DNA of 64,000 nt from Arthrobacter frigidicola (GTDB lineage: Bacteria > Actinomycetota > Actinomycetes > Actinomycetales > Micrococcaceae): NCBI GenBank assembly GCA_003602285.1, contig QZVU01000002.1:124001-188000 (forward strand), written 5' to 3'. A program made the translations under genes and the position numbers. Below the pieces are notes generated by a model. It was not told the origin of the DNA. It did no database searches and worked only from the letters and a program-made list of their open reading frames with translations. Numbering within the stretch: position 1 is the stretch's first letter; each line of letters opens with the position of its first letter. Below, piece after piece: positions 26,253-34,997 of the stretch.

Positions 26253-29200
26253 GTGAGCACAGCCCTTTACCGTCGGTACCGCCCCGAGACCTTCGCGGAC
26301 GTGATCGGCCAGGAGCACGTCACCGACCCGCTGATGGCCGCCATCGAAAAGGGCCGGGTCAATCACGCCTACCTATTCTCCGGTCCCCGCGGCTGCGGCA
26401 AGACCACCTCGGCACGCATCCTCGCCCGCTGCCTGAACTGCGCGCAGGGCCCGACGCCGACGCCCTGCGGTGTGTGCGACAGCTGCGTCGAACTGGCCCG
26501 CAACGGCTCCGGCAGCCTCGATGTCATCGAGATCGACGCCGCGAGCCACGGCGGCGTCGACGACGCCCGCGACCTGCGCGAGCGCGCCACCTTCGCCCCG
26601 GTGCGCGACCGCTACAAAATCTTCATCATTGACGAGGCCCATATGGTGACCTCGGCCGGCTTCAACGCCCTGCTCAAGATCGTTGAAGAGCCACCGGAGC
26701 ACATCCTCTTCATCTTCGCGACGACCGAACCGGACAAGGTGATCGGCACGATCCGTTCGCGGACCCACCACTACCCCTTCCGGCTGGTCCCGCAGGAACC
26801 GCTGATGGCCTACCTTGAGCTGCTGTGCCGGCAGGAGAACGTGCCTGTCGCTCCGGGCGTGCTCTCCCTGGTGGTGCGGGCCGGCGGCGGTTCAGTCCGC
26901 GACTCCCTCTCCGTGCTCGACCAGCTGATGGCGGGTGCGGGCGAGTCCGGCGTCGACTATGAGCTGGCGGTGTCCCTGCTCGGCTACACCCACGCGACCC
27001 TGCTTGACGACGTCGTCGACGCCGTCGCTGCCGGGGACGCTGCGACCGTCTTCACCGCAGTGGATCGGGTGATCCAGACCGGTCACGACCCGCGGCGGTT
27101 CGTTGAGGATCTCCTCGAGCGTTTCCGCGACCTGATCGTCATCAACGCCGTTCCGGAAGGGGCGGCCTCCGTCCTGCGGGGTATCCCCGAGGACCAGTTG
27201 CACCGCATGCGGACGCAGGCGAACCAGCTTGGCGCCGGGGAGCTGTCCCGTGCCGCCGACATCACCAACACCGCGCTCACCGAGATGACCGGAGCCACGT
27301 CTCCGCGGCTACACCTTGAGCTGCTGTGCGCGCGGATTCTGCTGCCCGCCGCCGACGAGTCGGTCCGCGGAACCCTCGCCCGGGTCGACCGGATCGAGCG
27401 GCGGCTCGCCTACGCAGGCACCGACCCGGCGCCGGTGACGGCAGCCCCGCCGACACGTCCAGCCGGTCAGGGCTCGGGCCGTCCCGCTGAGCCCGCGGCT
27501 GATGGCGCACCGGGCGCGGCACGCGTGTCGGCTGGTGCGCCGTCGGCCCCGACCGGGGGTGCAACCCGCCCGGCGGCCGATTCCCCATCCGCCCCGGCAT
27601 CAGGTACCTCGGCATCAATCACGACGGCCTCGGGCAATACGACGGCGGGTGACCGCCCTTCGGACAGCCGGAATGCCGCTGCGGCGCAGGCCGCCCCCAC
27701 GCCTGACGCGGTGTCAACGGAGGCGGCGCGCAGCGCTGCAGCGCCGACCGGTTCAGTGCCGGCTGGTTCCGCGCCCGAGCCACGACGCAACCAGGATGAT
27801 GACGCCGCGTCTGAGTCGACGCCGACCGGAGCCGCGCCTGCGGCTGGTTCACCTGGATCGGCCGCCGCGCCGGCTGACTGGGGCAACAGCTGGGGCAGCG
27901 AACCATCCGCGCCAGCAGCGCCCGCAACTTCTCCCGCGGCACCCGCGGCTGCACCCTCTGCTGACCGCGCACCGGCGAACCGCTCCGCTGCAGACCCCGC
28001 CGCGCACAGCCCGGCCCCCGCCGTCGATGCGGGCACCGGGACTCCTCCTGAAGCTTCGGAGCGGCCAGCCCAGGGCGCCCCGGCCGAGGCGCCATCCGCC
28101 CCGGGTGGTTCAGGACAGATTGAGATGGTCCGCCGCGCCTGGTCGGAAATCATGGACGAGCTCGCGAAGATCAAGCGGATCACCTGGCTCAACGTGAATG
28201 TTGATGCGAAGCCACGGTCGATGGAGGGCAATAAGCTCATTCTCGCCTTCACCACTCCGGGGAACGCCATAGCCTTCCAACGGGGGCCGCATATGGACAA
28301 CGTGCGCCAGGCCATCCAGAAGGTCCTGGGGCTCGACTGCATGATCGAGGCCATCCTCGACGGTCCGGGCCGGGGTGAGTCGGACCCAAAAGTACCGGCC
28401 AGCCGGCCAACGCCGGCTAAGGGCACTCCCGACCCCCAATGGAATCCCGGGTCGAGCGCCGGGGTTGGGTCGCCCTCGGCCGCAGCACCGCTCCCCCAGA
28501 GTTCGGGCGCGCCCGTAGCATCGCCGGCCGGCCCTGCCGCAGCGCCCAACCGCCCCGAGGCACAGCCTCCTGCGCAGTCGGCTGCGCAAGGCGCGCCAAC
28601 GAGCAATGCTCCGGGCCGGGCAGCCCCATCGGCGGATCCCGCTGTGCCGAATGCGCCGGTAGCCGCTGCGCGCCCCCAGCAGCCACAGGAGCGAAGGGAC
28701 TCGGTGGCTAACCCCGCCAGCCCCGCCAGTGGCGCAGCCGGCACCGGCCTGCGACCACGGACTTCGGACTCATCTGCGCCGGGTTCACCCACGCCTGGTT
28801 CGCCCTCGCCGGGCTCAAGCGCGCCTGGTTCGCCCTCGCCGGGCTCAAGCGCGCCTGGTTCGCCCGCGCCTGGTTCGCGCATGCCGGACTCACCCGCACC
28901 CGGTTCACCCATGCCTGGCTCACCTGCGCAGGGCTCGCCTAAGCAGGCCCCAGCCTCACCGGAATCACCCACGCCAGGCTCACCCGCGCCCGGTGCGCCG
29001 GCGTCCGGTTCGCCCGCTCCTAGTTCACCCGCCCACGGCTCACCTCGATCCGGCGACATGCCTTCCCGGGGAACACGTCCGTCGGCGGGAGCCCCCACGG
29101 TCCCGACCGGCAACGGCATGGGTCCAACCGGCAGCCGCGCTGTGCCCCCGGCCGGCCAGGGAGGACCGGCCGCAGGACCGACGGCAGACCCGGGTGCAGG

Positions 29201-29978
29201 ACAGCAGAGGAAATCGGCCAGCGGACCTTCAGCACCCCGGACCGCACGGGATGACAGCGCGCCGTCATCGAGTCCGGAGCCGCCTCCGTACTGGCAGAAC
29301 CCTGACCCCGACGACGACTCCTGGGCTTCGATCGAGCCGCCCGAGGATGCGTACGATCCGGGTCCCGGACACTACGGCGCCCCTGGTCTTTCCGGTGCGC
29401 CCGGTGCTCCCGCCTCGCCGTCGCCGTCCCCGGAATCAGCTGCAGCCCGTCGTGCACAGGCAGGGCCGCAGGCTGAAGCGCCCCTGCAGGTTCAAACAAA
29501 GGTCCAAGCGCCGGTTCAAGCACAGGGCCTCCAGGCGCCGGCTTCGACTTCGACTTCGACTTCGACTTCGACTTCGACGGAAACCTCCTTCTCGGGGCCG
29601 GACCAAGGCCGACCGCAGGCACCGGCACCGGTCCAGCCGCAGTCACTCGTCCAGCCGCAGGCGCCAGGCCAGTCACAGACGCCGACCCAGCCACAGGCAC
29701 CCGGCGCCGCTGCTCGTGGTTCCCATGACGCCCCCGCCTCGGCCGGTGCATCCTCGGCCAAACCCATCAGCCGGTATCAGCGGTTGCTCGACGAAGCGGC
29801 CCGGAAGCGGGCGGAGGAGGCTGCGGCCGGGTCCGGAACCGTAGACTTGAGGTACGTCGAAGATGTACCCAGCGCCGACGATGAGACGATCGAGGAAACT
29901 GGTCTCGTGGGGCGGTCGGCGATCGAACGGATCCTGAACGGCCGGCTCGTCGAGGAGCGTAGAATCGACGCCCAGTAG
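26253..29978 (+). CDS. dnaX: DNA polymerase III subunits gamma/tau, greatly extended
   Basis: The clamp-loader ATPase of the replisome. Residues 1-370 hold the AAA+ core: Walker A G-P-R-G-C-G-K-T-T (44-52), the cysteine zinc module within 60-78, and the DExx-box D-E-A-H-M near 128. A conserved tau-like domain lies at about 622-705 (I-E-M-V-R-R-A-W-S-E-I). The rest is low-complexity Pro/Ala/Ser/Gly: a linker of about 240 residues before that domain and about 470 residues after it, with P-G-S-x-A/S/T repeats near 840-930 and a T-S run near 1097-1109. A short conserved tail (I-S-R-Y-Q-R-L-L-D-E-A) closes the protein. At 1241 residues it is about twice the E. coli protein (643). No A-rich slippery site is evident. 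Confidence 0.93.
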   Translation: MSTALYRRYRPETFADVIGQEHVTDPLMAAIEKGRVNHAYLFSGPRGCGKTTSARILARCLNCAQGPTPTPCGVCDSCVELARNGSGSLDVIEIDAASHGGVDDARDLRERATFAPVRDRYKIFIIDEAHMVTSAGFNALLKIVEEPPEHILFIFATTEPDKVIGTIRSRTHHYPFRLVPQEPLMAYLELLCRQENVPVAPGVLSLVVRAGGGSVRDSLSVLDQLMAGAGESGVDYELAVSLLGYTHATLLDDVVDAVAAGDAATVFTAVDRVIQTGHDPRRFVEDLLERFRDLIVINAVPEGAASVLRGIPEDQLHRMRTQANQLGAGELSRAADITNTALTEMTGATSPRLHLELLCARILLPAADESVRGTLARVDRIERRLAYAGTDPAPVTAAPPTRPAGQGSGRPAEPAADGAPGAARVSAGAPSAPTGGATRPAADSPSAPASGTSASITTASGNTTAGDRPSDSRNAAAAQAAPTPDAVSTEAARSAAAPTGSVPAGSAPEPRRNQDDDAASESTPTGAAPAAGSPGSAAAPADWGNSWGSEPSAPAAPATSPAAPAAAPSADRAPANRSAADPAAHSPAPAVDAGTGTPPEASERPAQGAPAEAPSAPGGSGQIEMVRRAWSEIMDELAKIKRITWLNVNVDAKPRSMEGNKLILAFTTPGNAIAFQRGPHMDNVRQAIQKVLGLDCMIEAILDGPGRGESDPKVPASRPTPAKGTPDPQWNPGSSAGVGSPSAAAPLPQSSGAPVASPAGPAAAPNRPEAQPPAQSAAQGAPTSNAPGRAAPSADPAVPNAPVAAARPQQPQERRDSVANPASPASGAAGTGLRPRTSDSSAPGSPTPGSPSPGSSAPGSPSPGSSAPGSPAPGSRMPDSPAPGSPMPGSPAQGSPKQAPASPESPTPGSPAPGAPASGSPAPSSPAHGSPRSGDMPSRGTRPSAGAPTVPTGNGMGPTGSRAVPPAGQGGPAAGPTADPGAGQQRKSASGPSAPRTARDDSAPSSSPEPPPYWQNPDPDDDSWASIEPPEDAYDPGPGHYGAPGLSGAPGAPASPSPSPESAAARRAQAGPQAEAPLQVQTKVQAPVQAQGLQAPASTSTSTSTSTSTETSFSGPDQGRPQAPAPVQPQSLVQPQAPGQSQTPTQPQAPGAAARGSHDAPASAGASSAKPISRYQRLLDEAARKRAEEAAAGSGTVDLRYVEDVPSADDETIEETGLVGRSAIERILNGRLVEERRIDAQ
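28801..28860. repeat. 30-bp exact tandem duplication inside dnaX
   Basis: Positions 28801-28830 and 28831-28860 are identical. The wider region to about 29040 repeats 15-bp variants coding for P-G-S-x units, so frame is kept. Confidence 0.9.
29542..29577. repeat. hexanucleotide repeat (CTTCGA)6 inside dnaX
   Basis: Six exact CTTCGA units encode alternating Thr and Ser. Slippage by whole units would change length without breaking frame. Confidence 0.9.
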
Positions 29979-30058
29979 CGGGCGCCGCACCCAGAAGATT
30001 TGGGGCGTAACGATGCATCGTTCGCTCACCCGCAACATCCAACAATGAAGAAGGTCAC

Positions 30059-30655
30059 GTGTACGAAGGCGCGGTTCAAGAGCTTATCGATGAGCTCGGT
30101 CGCCTCCCCGGTGTAGGACCGAAGTCCGCCCAGCGGCTCGCCTTCCACATCCTTGAGGCCGACGGAGACGACATGAAGCGGCTCGTCAACGCCATCACCA
30201 CCGTCAAGGAGCGCGTGAAGTTCTGCGCGATCTGCGGAAACGTCGCCGAGCAGGAAACCTGCGGAATCTGCAGGGACACCCGCCGCGACCCGTCGATGAT
30301 CTGCGTCGTCGAAGAGTCCAAGGACGTCATCGCGGTGGAGCGCACCCGCTCCTTCCGCGGCCGCTACCATGTGCTCGGCGGCGCCATCAATCCCATCGCG
30401 GGAGTGGGGCCGGATCAGCTGCGCATCCGGGAGCTCCTCAACCGGCTGACGGACGAGCAGATCAAGGAGATCATCATCGCCACTGACCCGAACCTCGAGG
30501 GGGAGGCGACGGCGACCTACCTGGTGCGGATGCTCAAGACCATCGGCATCCCGGTGACCCGGCTCGCCTCCGGGCTGCCGGTCGGCGGAGACCTCGAATA
30601 CGCGGACGAAGTGACCCTCGGGCGCGCCTTCGAGGGCCGCCGCGCCATGTCCTAG
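30059..30655 (+). CDS. recR: recombination mediator RecR
   Basis: The 198-residue protein acts with RecF/RecO to load RecA at gaps. It has the helix-hairpin-helix start [12 protein letters not shown], the C4 zinc finger C-A-I-C-G-N...C-G-I-C (residues 57-72), and a TOPRIM domain with V-E-E-S-K-D and [15 protein letters not shown] 30059 has GAAGG upstream. It follows dnaX by 80 nt, the usual dnaX-recR order. Confidence 0.96.
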   Translation: MYEGAVQELIDELGRLPGVGPKSAQRLAFHILEADGDDMKRLVNAITTVKERVKFCAICGNVAEQETCGICRDTRRDPSMICVVEESKDVIAVERTRSFRGRYHVLGGAINPIAGVGPDQLRIRELLNRLTDEQIKEIIIATDPNLEGEATATYLVRMLKTIGIPVTRLASGLPVGGDLEYADEVTLGRAFEGRRAMS

Positions 30656-30677
30656 CCGGAACCAGGGAGCTTCCGGG

Positions 30678-30710
30678 TTCCGGCGGCCCCTGCAGGAGGG
30701 ACCGCCGGAA
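30678..30710. terminator. hairpin between convergent genes
   Basis: A 9-bp stem (TTCCGGCGG/CCGCCGGAA) with a GC-rich loop separates recR from the convergent ABC permease gene. A second overlapping stem uses CCGGAACC/GGTTCCGG just upstream. U runs are absent, as is common in actinobacteria. Confidence 0.6.
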
Positions 30711-30713
30711 TCG

Positions 30714-31847
30714 TCAGGCGATCCGGGTGCCCTGCGCCAGTCTCCGTACCGGCGTCCGCAGACGACGGTACCCCAGCACCAGCAGGCCCCCGGCCAGCAG
30801 CGACTGAAGCAGGAGCCCCAGCGGCCAGATCGGGAACTTGTCGTCGACGTCGCGGGCCAATCCCTGGGACTCAGCACAGGTGACGTTGTAGTCGGGGCCT
30901 GCCTGGAAGTCCCGGACCTGCTGGCTGATTCCCTCCATCACACCGGGAGGCCGGTAGTTTTCGACGTAGCCGAAGTCACCGGACTGACCAGCATCAGGGG
31001 TGCTGCGTGAGTAGGGAACCGCGTCGGCCACCACCACGAAGGGGTTGGCGGCAAGCATCCACGTGATCCGTTCGGTGTGGGCCACCGTCTGCACAAGGGT
31101 TTCGGTGATGCATTCCGGGTCCCCGGGCTGCGGCTCCGGACTCTGGTCGTCAAAGTCTTCATTCTGCATGGGGTAGCTGTAGTAGGAGGAGGTCACCTCG
31201 GCCTCCTCCATCACCAGCGCCGTGCTCAGCCCAAAGGTGATGAGCGTTCCCAGGGACAGCAGCGCCACCAGCATGTAGGTGGCCACAATGGAGAACAGCG
31301 GCCGGTTGGCGATAGCGGAAACCCCGACGCCGATGGCGCAGACGAGACCCAGTTCAAGGGCGAGCATGCCCAGCGAAATGAACGCCTCAGAGGCGGGCAC
31401 TCCGCCCAGGGCCAGCGCCCAGAAGATGAACGGTGCGCTGAGCACGAGGAACGCCAGGGAGCCGACCCAGGAGGCCAGCCACTTTCCGGCGAGCAACTGG
31501 CCCGGGGTCAGGAGGGTGACCTGCAGGACCGCCAGCGTCCCGGCGGCCCGGTCACCGTTGACCGCATTGGCGGAGAGCCCGGGCGCCACGAGCAGTCCGA
31601 AGAACAGCACGAAGCCGACCACCAGATCGAAGAGCATCGCGCCGATATCCATGTATGAGCCCATCGTGGCCAGGGCGAGGAGGAAGACCGCCCCGATCAC
31701 CACAAACCACACGGCGAGCATGATGTACCAGGCCCGGCCGCGGAGGCGCTGGCGCATCTCCAGGCCAAACACCGTCCCGACGGCGGACCGGGTGGACAGA
31801 GTTCGTTCGTCCGCCGTCTGCGGCGGCTGCTGCATCTTCACGCTCAT
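30714..31847 (-). CDS. ABC-2 type transporter permease
   Basis: A 377-residue membrane protein with at least six hydrophobic segments. It shows the ABC-2 export pattern: L-E-M-R-Q-R-L-R-G-R-A-W at the N-terminus, segments around residues 50-120, and an extracytoplasmic loop of about 90 residues near the C-terminus before the last segment. ATG 31847 overlaps the ATPase stop (ATGA) and was chosen over the longer open frame to 31952. Cargo is unknown. Confidence 0.85.
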   Translation of the reverse strand: MSVKMQQPPQTADERTLSTRSAVGTVFGLEMRQRLRGRAWYIMLAVWFVVIGAVFLLALATMGSYMDIGAMLFDLVVGFVLFFGLLVAPGLSANAVNGDRAAGTLAVLQVTLLTPGQLLAGKWLASWVGSLAFLVLSAPFIFWALALGGVPASEAFISLGMLALELGLVCAIGVGVSAIANRPLFSIVATYMLVALLSLGTLITFGLSTALVMEEAEVTSSYYSYPMQNEDFDDQSPEPQPGDPECITETLVQTVAHTERITWMLAANPFVVVADAVPYSRSTPDAGQSGDFGYVENYRPPGVMEGISQQVRDFQAGPDYNVTCAESQGLARDVDDKFPIWPLGLLLQSLLAGGLLVLGYRRLRTPVRRLAQGTRIA

Positions 31848-32776
31848 CGTCTGTCCGTATCCAGGCTCATGTAGGTTTCTTCGAGCGCGCCACCGGCCGG
31901 CGCGAAGGCGGTGACGGCGACGTCGGCAAGCACGAGGGTGCGCAGGAGCCACGCCGCCTGCTGGGTGCTGTCGAGCATCACCTGGTACTCGACCCGTCGG
32001 GAGTCCCCGCGCTCCTCGAACCGCATCCCATGGCCGGAGAGCTCAGCGGCGAGGGCATCCATCGGCTCGGCCTGGATGTTGTAGCGCCGCACCTGGTTTC
32101 CGGCCTCGTCAAGGGTCTGGCTGCGGACCGATTCGCCCCTGCTGACAAAGACGGCACGGTCGGCGATCTCGTCGAGTTCCGACAGCACGTGGCTTGAGAC
32201 AACAACCGTCTTGCCCGCGGCGGCCAGGGTCCGCAGCAGCGTCCGCAGGTCCACCCGGGATCCGGGGTCGAGGCCCGACGCAGGCTCGTCGAGCAGGAGG
32301 ACCTGCGGGTCATGGATCAGGGCACGGGCCAGGCTGAGCCGCTGCTGCTGGCCTCGGGAGAGCACCCGGGCCGGCTGGCGGGTGTACTCGGTGAGGCTCA
32401 CCGTTTCAAGCAGTTCGTGGGCGCGGGCGGTCCGTTCCTCCGGAGACATCCCGTAGAGCGCCCCGGTGGTGGTGAGCACCTCGAGCGCCGAGAGGGAGTC
32501 CCACCTGCCGAGGGAATCGGGCATCCAGCCGACAAGCCTGCGCACCCCCTGCGGGTCGGCCACCGGGTCGATCCCGCCCACGCGCACCGAGCCGGAGTCG
32601 ACGGCAAGGAGCGATGCGAGGATGAGCAGGAGGGTTGTCTTGCCGGAGCCGTTGGGCCCAATCAGGGCGGTTACTTCACCGGGTGGGGCCTCGAAATCGA
32701 TGTGCCGGACGGCCTGCACCGAGCCAAAGCTCCGCGCGGCGGCGTGCACAACGATTCCCCCAAATTCGTTGGTCAT
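31844..32776 (-). CDS. ABC transporter ATP-binding protein (ABC-2 exporter)
   Basis: The 310-residue ATPase has Walker A G-P-N-G-S-G-K-T-T near residue 38, signature L-S-R-G-Q-Q-Q-R, Walker B L-L-L-D-E-P-A-S-G-L-D and switch His in S-S-H-V-L. The C-terminal third is the variable domain of export-type ATPases. A TAGGGT 6 nt before the ATG on the minus strand suggests a leaderless transcript. The pair is divergent from ask. Confidence 0.9.
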   Translation of the reverse strand: MTNEFGGIVVHAAARSFGSVQAVRHIDFEAPPGEVTALIGPNGSGKTTLLLILASLLAVDSGSVRVGGIDPVADPQGVRRLVGWMPDSLGRWDSLSALEVLTTTGALYGMSPEERTARAHELLETVSLTEYTRQPARVLSRGQQQRLSLARALIHDPQVLLLDEPASGLDPGSRVDLRTLLRTLAAAGKTVVVSSHVLSELDEIADRAVFVSRGESVRSQTLDEAGNQVRRYNIQAEPMDALAAELSGHGMRFEERGDSRRVEYQVMLDSTQQAAWLLRTLVLADVAVTAFAPAGGALEETYMSLDTDRR

Positions 32777-32782
32777 CCCGCG

Positions 32783-32788
32783 ACCCTA
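32783..32788 (-). promoter_or_regulatory. -10 hexamer, leaderless ABC operon
   Basis: On the minus strand TAGGGT is followed by CGCGGG and the ATG at 32776. Confidence 0.5.
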
Positions 32789-32859
32789 TGCCACCCGGCG
32801 CTGAATTGGTGGAGGTTCGCCGAGTTATTTTGACGGGCCGTCCATATTCGGTCATGCAA

Positions 32860-32890
32860 TTGGAGAGCCGCTTCGGCCCGCCGCTAGACT
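32860..32890 (+). promoter_or_regulatory. ask promoter
   Basis: TTGGAG (32860-32865), a 19-nt spacer and TAGACT (32885-32890). The predicted start of transcription coincides with a GTG at 32897 that is in frame with ask. Confidence 0.5.
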
Positions 32891-32992
32891 GGCAGCGTGT
32901 GGCACTCCGCGGGCGAGGGCCGGCCCGGCCGATGTGCCGTGCACCGAAGCGCCGCACTGCAGCAGATTCCGACAATGTCAGTGAGCGAGTGC

Positions 32993-34279
<1,287 letters not shown>

Positions 34280-34362
34280 CCCCCCGAACCGCACTGACTT
34301 CCCGAACCGCACTGTCCTGAGCGGGGCGCTGGGCTTTCAGCCGCTGCCCTACGTCTCGTCGG

Positions 34363-34602
34363 TCACGTCTCGTCGGTCGGCCTCCGCACCGCGTAGTGGT
34401 GGCCTTCCGAGTCCTCCATCATCTCGATGCCGGCCAGCTGCTTTTCGCTTTGGTCCTCGGCTGCGTCGTGTCGATGGACCACCGGGGTTTCGGATCCGGT
34501 GCGGTCGGCGGGGCCGAGGAACAGCCGGACGAACGAGTCGAGGCGGCTGTAAGGGGGGCGCCGGACCCGGCGTCGCTTCTCTGGTTCCGGAAGATTTTCC
34601 AT
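34363..34602 (-). CDS. small basic protein, paralogue A
   Basis: A 79-residue protein of unknown family. The N-terminus is strongly basic (K-R-R-R-V-R-R), followed by S-F-V-R-L-F-L-G-P-A and a C-terminal Q-S-E-K-Q...G-H-H-Y-A-V-R-R-P-T. The same pattern (F-x-G-P-A, Q-S-E, G-x-x-Y-x-V-x-R-R-P) occurs in the next gene, so the two look like a tandem duplication. AGAAGGTG precedes ATG 34602. A 14-bp exact tandem duplication (34351-34364 and 34365-34378) spans the stop codon. Confidence 0.6.
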   Translation of the reverse strand: MENLPEPEKRRRVRRPPYSRLDSFVRLFLGPADRTGSETPVVHRHDAAEDQSEKQLAGIEMMEDSEGHHYAVRRPTDET

Positions 34603-34661
34603 GATGCACCTTCTTTTGAGGTACATCTCATTTTACGCCGGGTGGGTGCGGAAAGCGCCGG

Positions 34662-34874
34662 TCAGGACGGCCGGCGGGGAACGATGTAGGTCGAGCCGTC
34701 GGCCCGGGTGATCGTCTCCCACTGATCCGCCTCGGACTGCCTTTGCTTCAGCAGCTCCTGGTTTTCGGCGGTCATCGGATGGTCGAGGGAGCTTGACTGC
34801 GCCGGGCCGAAGAAGGCCCGCGCCCGGCCGGTGAGGCGCATGAAGCGCTCGATGAAGCCTTCTCGATTCGGCAT
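34662..34874 (-). CDS. small protein, paralogue B
   Basis: A 70-residue protein starting P-N-R-E-G-F-I-E-R-F and containing R-A-F-F-G-P-A, R-Q-S-E-A-D-Q-W-E and a final G-S-T-Y-I-V-P-R-R-P-S. It shares these marks with paralogue A 59 nt downstream. GGGAGG lies about 7 nt before ATG 34874. No signal peptide or membrane helix is visible. Function is unknown; the upstream terminator separates it from the subtilase transcript. Confidence 0.6.
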   Translation of the reverse strand: MPNREGFIERFMRLTGRARAFFGPAQSSSLDHPMTAENQELLKQRQSEADQWETITRADGSTYIVPRRPS

Positions 34875-34928
34875 GCCCGTCCCTCCCGCATTTCTGCTGT
34901 CTCCGGTATTTTCCCACGGACGGCGCAG

Positions 34929-34973
34929 AAAAAGGCGGGCGGGGCCGGCGGCCGAAGCCGCCGTCCCCACCCG
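34929..34973 (-). terminator. intrinsic terminator of the subtilase gene
   Basis: On the minus strand a very stable stem of about 19 bp (GGCGGGTGGGGACGGCGGC and its complement, a few mismatches) closed by TTCG is followed by TTTTT. It lies about 25 nt beyond the subtilase stop. Confidence 0.85.
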
Positions 34974-34997
34974 CCGGTGGTTTGGTACTACCCGCGG

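Noticed and set aside
27467-29119. A 550-codon minus-strand frame with Gly-Ala-Glu-Pro repeats
   Set aside because: It is the complement of the dnaX low-complexity region; the repeats mirror those of dnaX and there is no ribosome-binding site or family signature.
26253-29978. Programmed frameshift site for gamma in dnaX
   Set aside because: No A AAA AAG-type slippery sequence was found in the AAA+ to linker region; high GC leaves no A run there.
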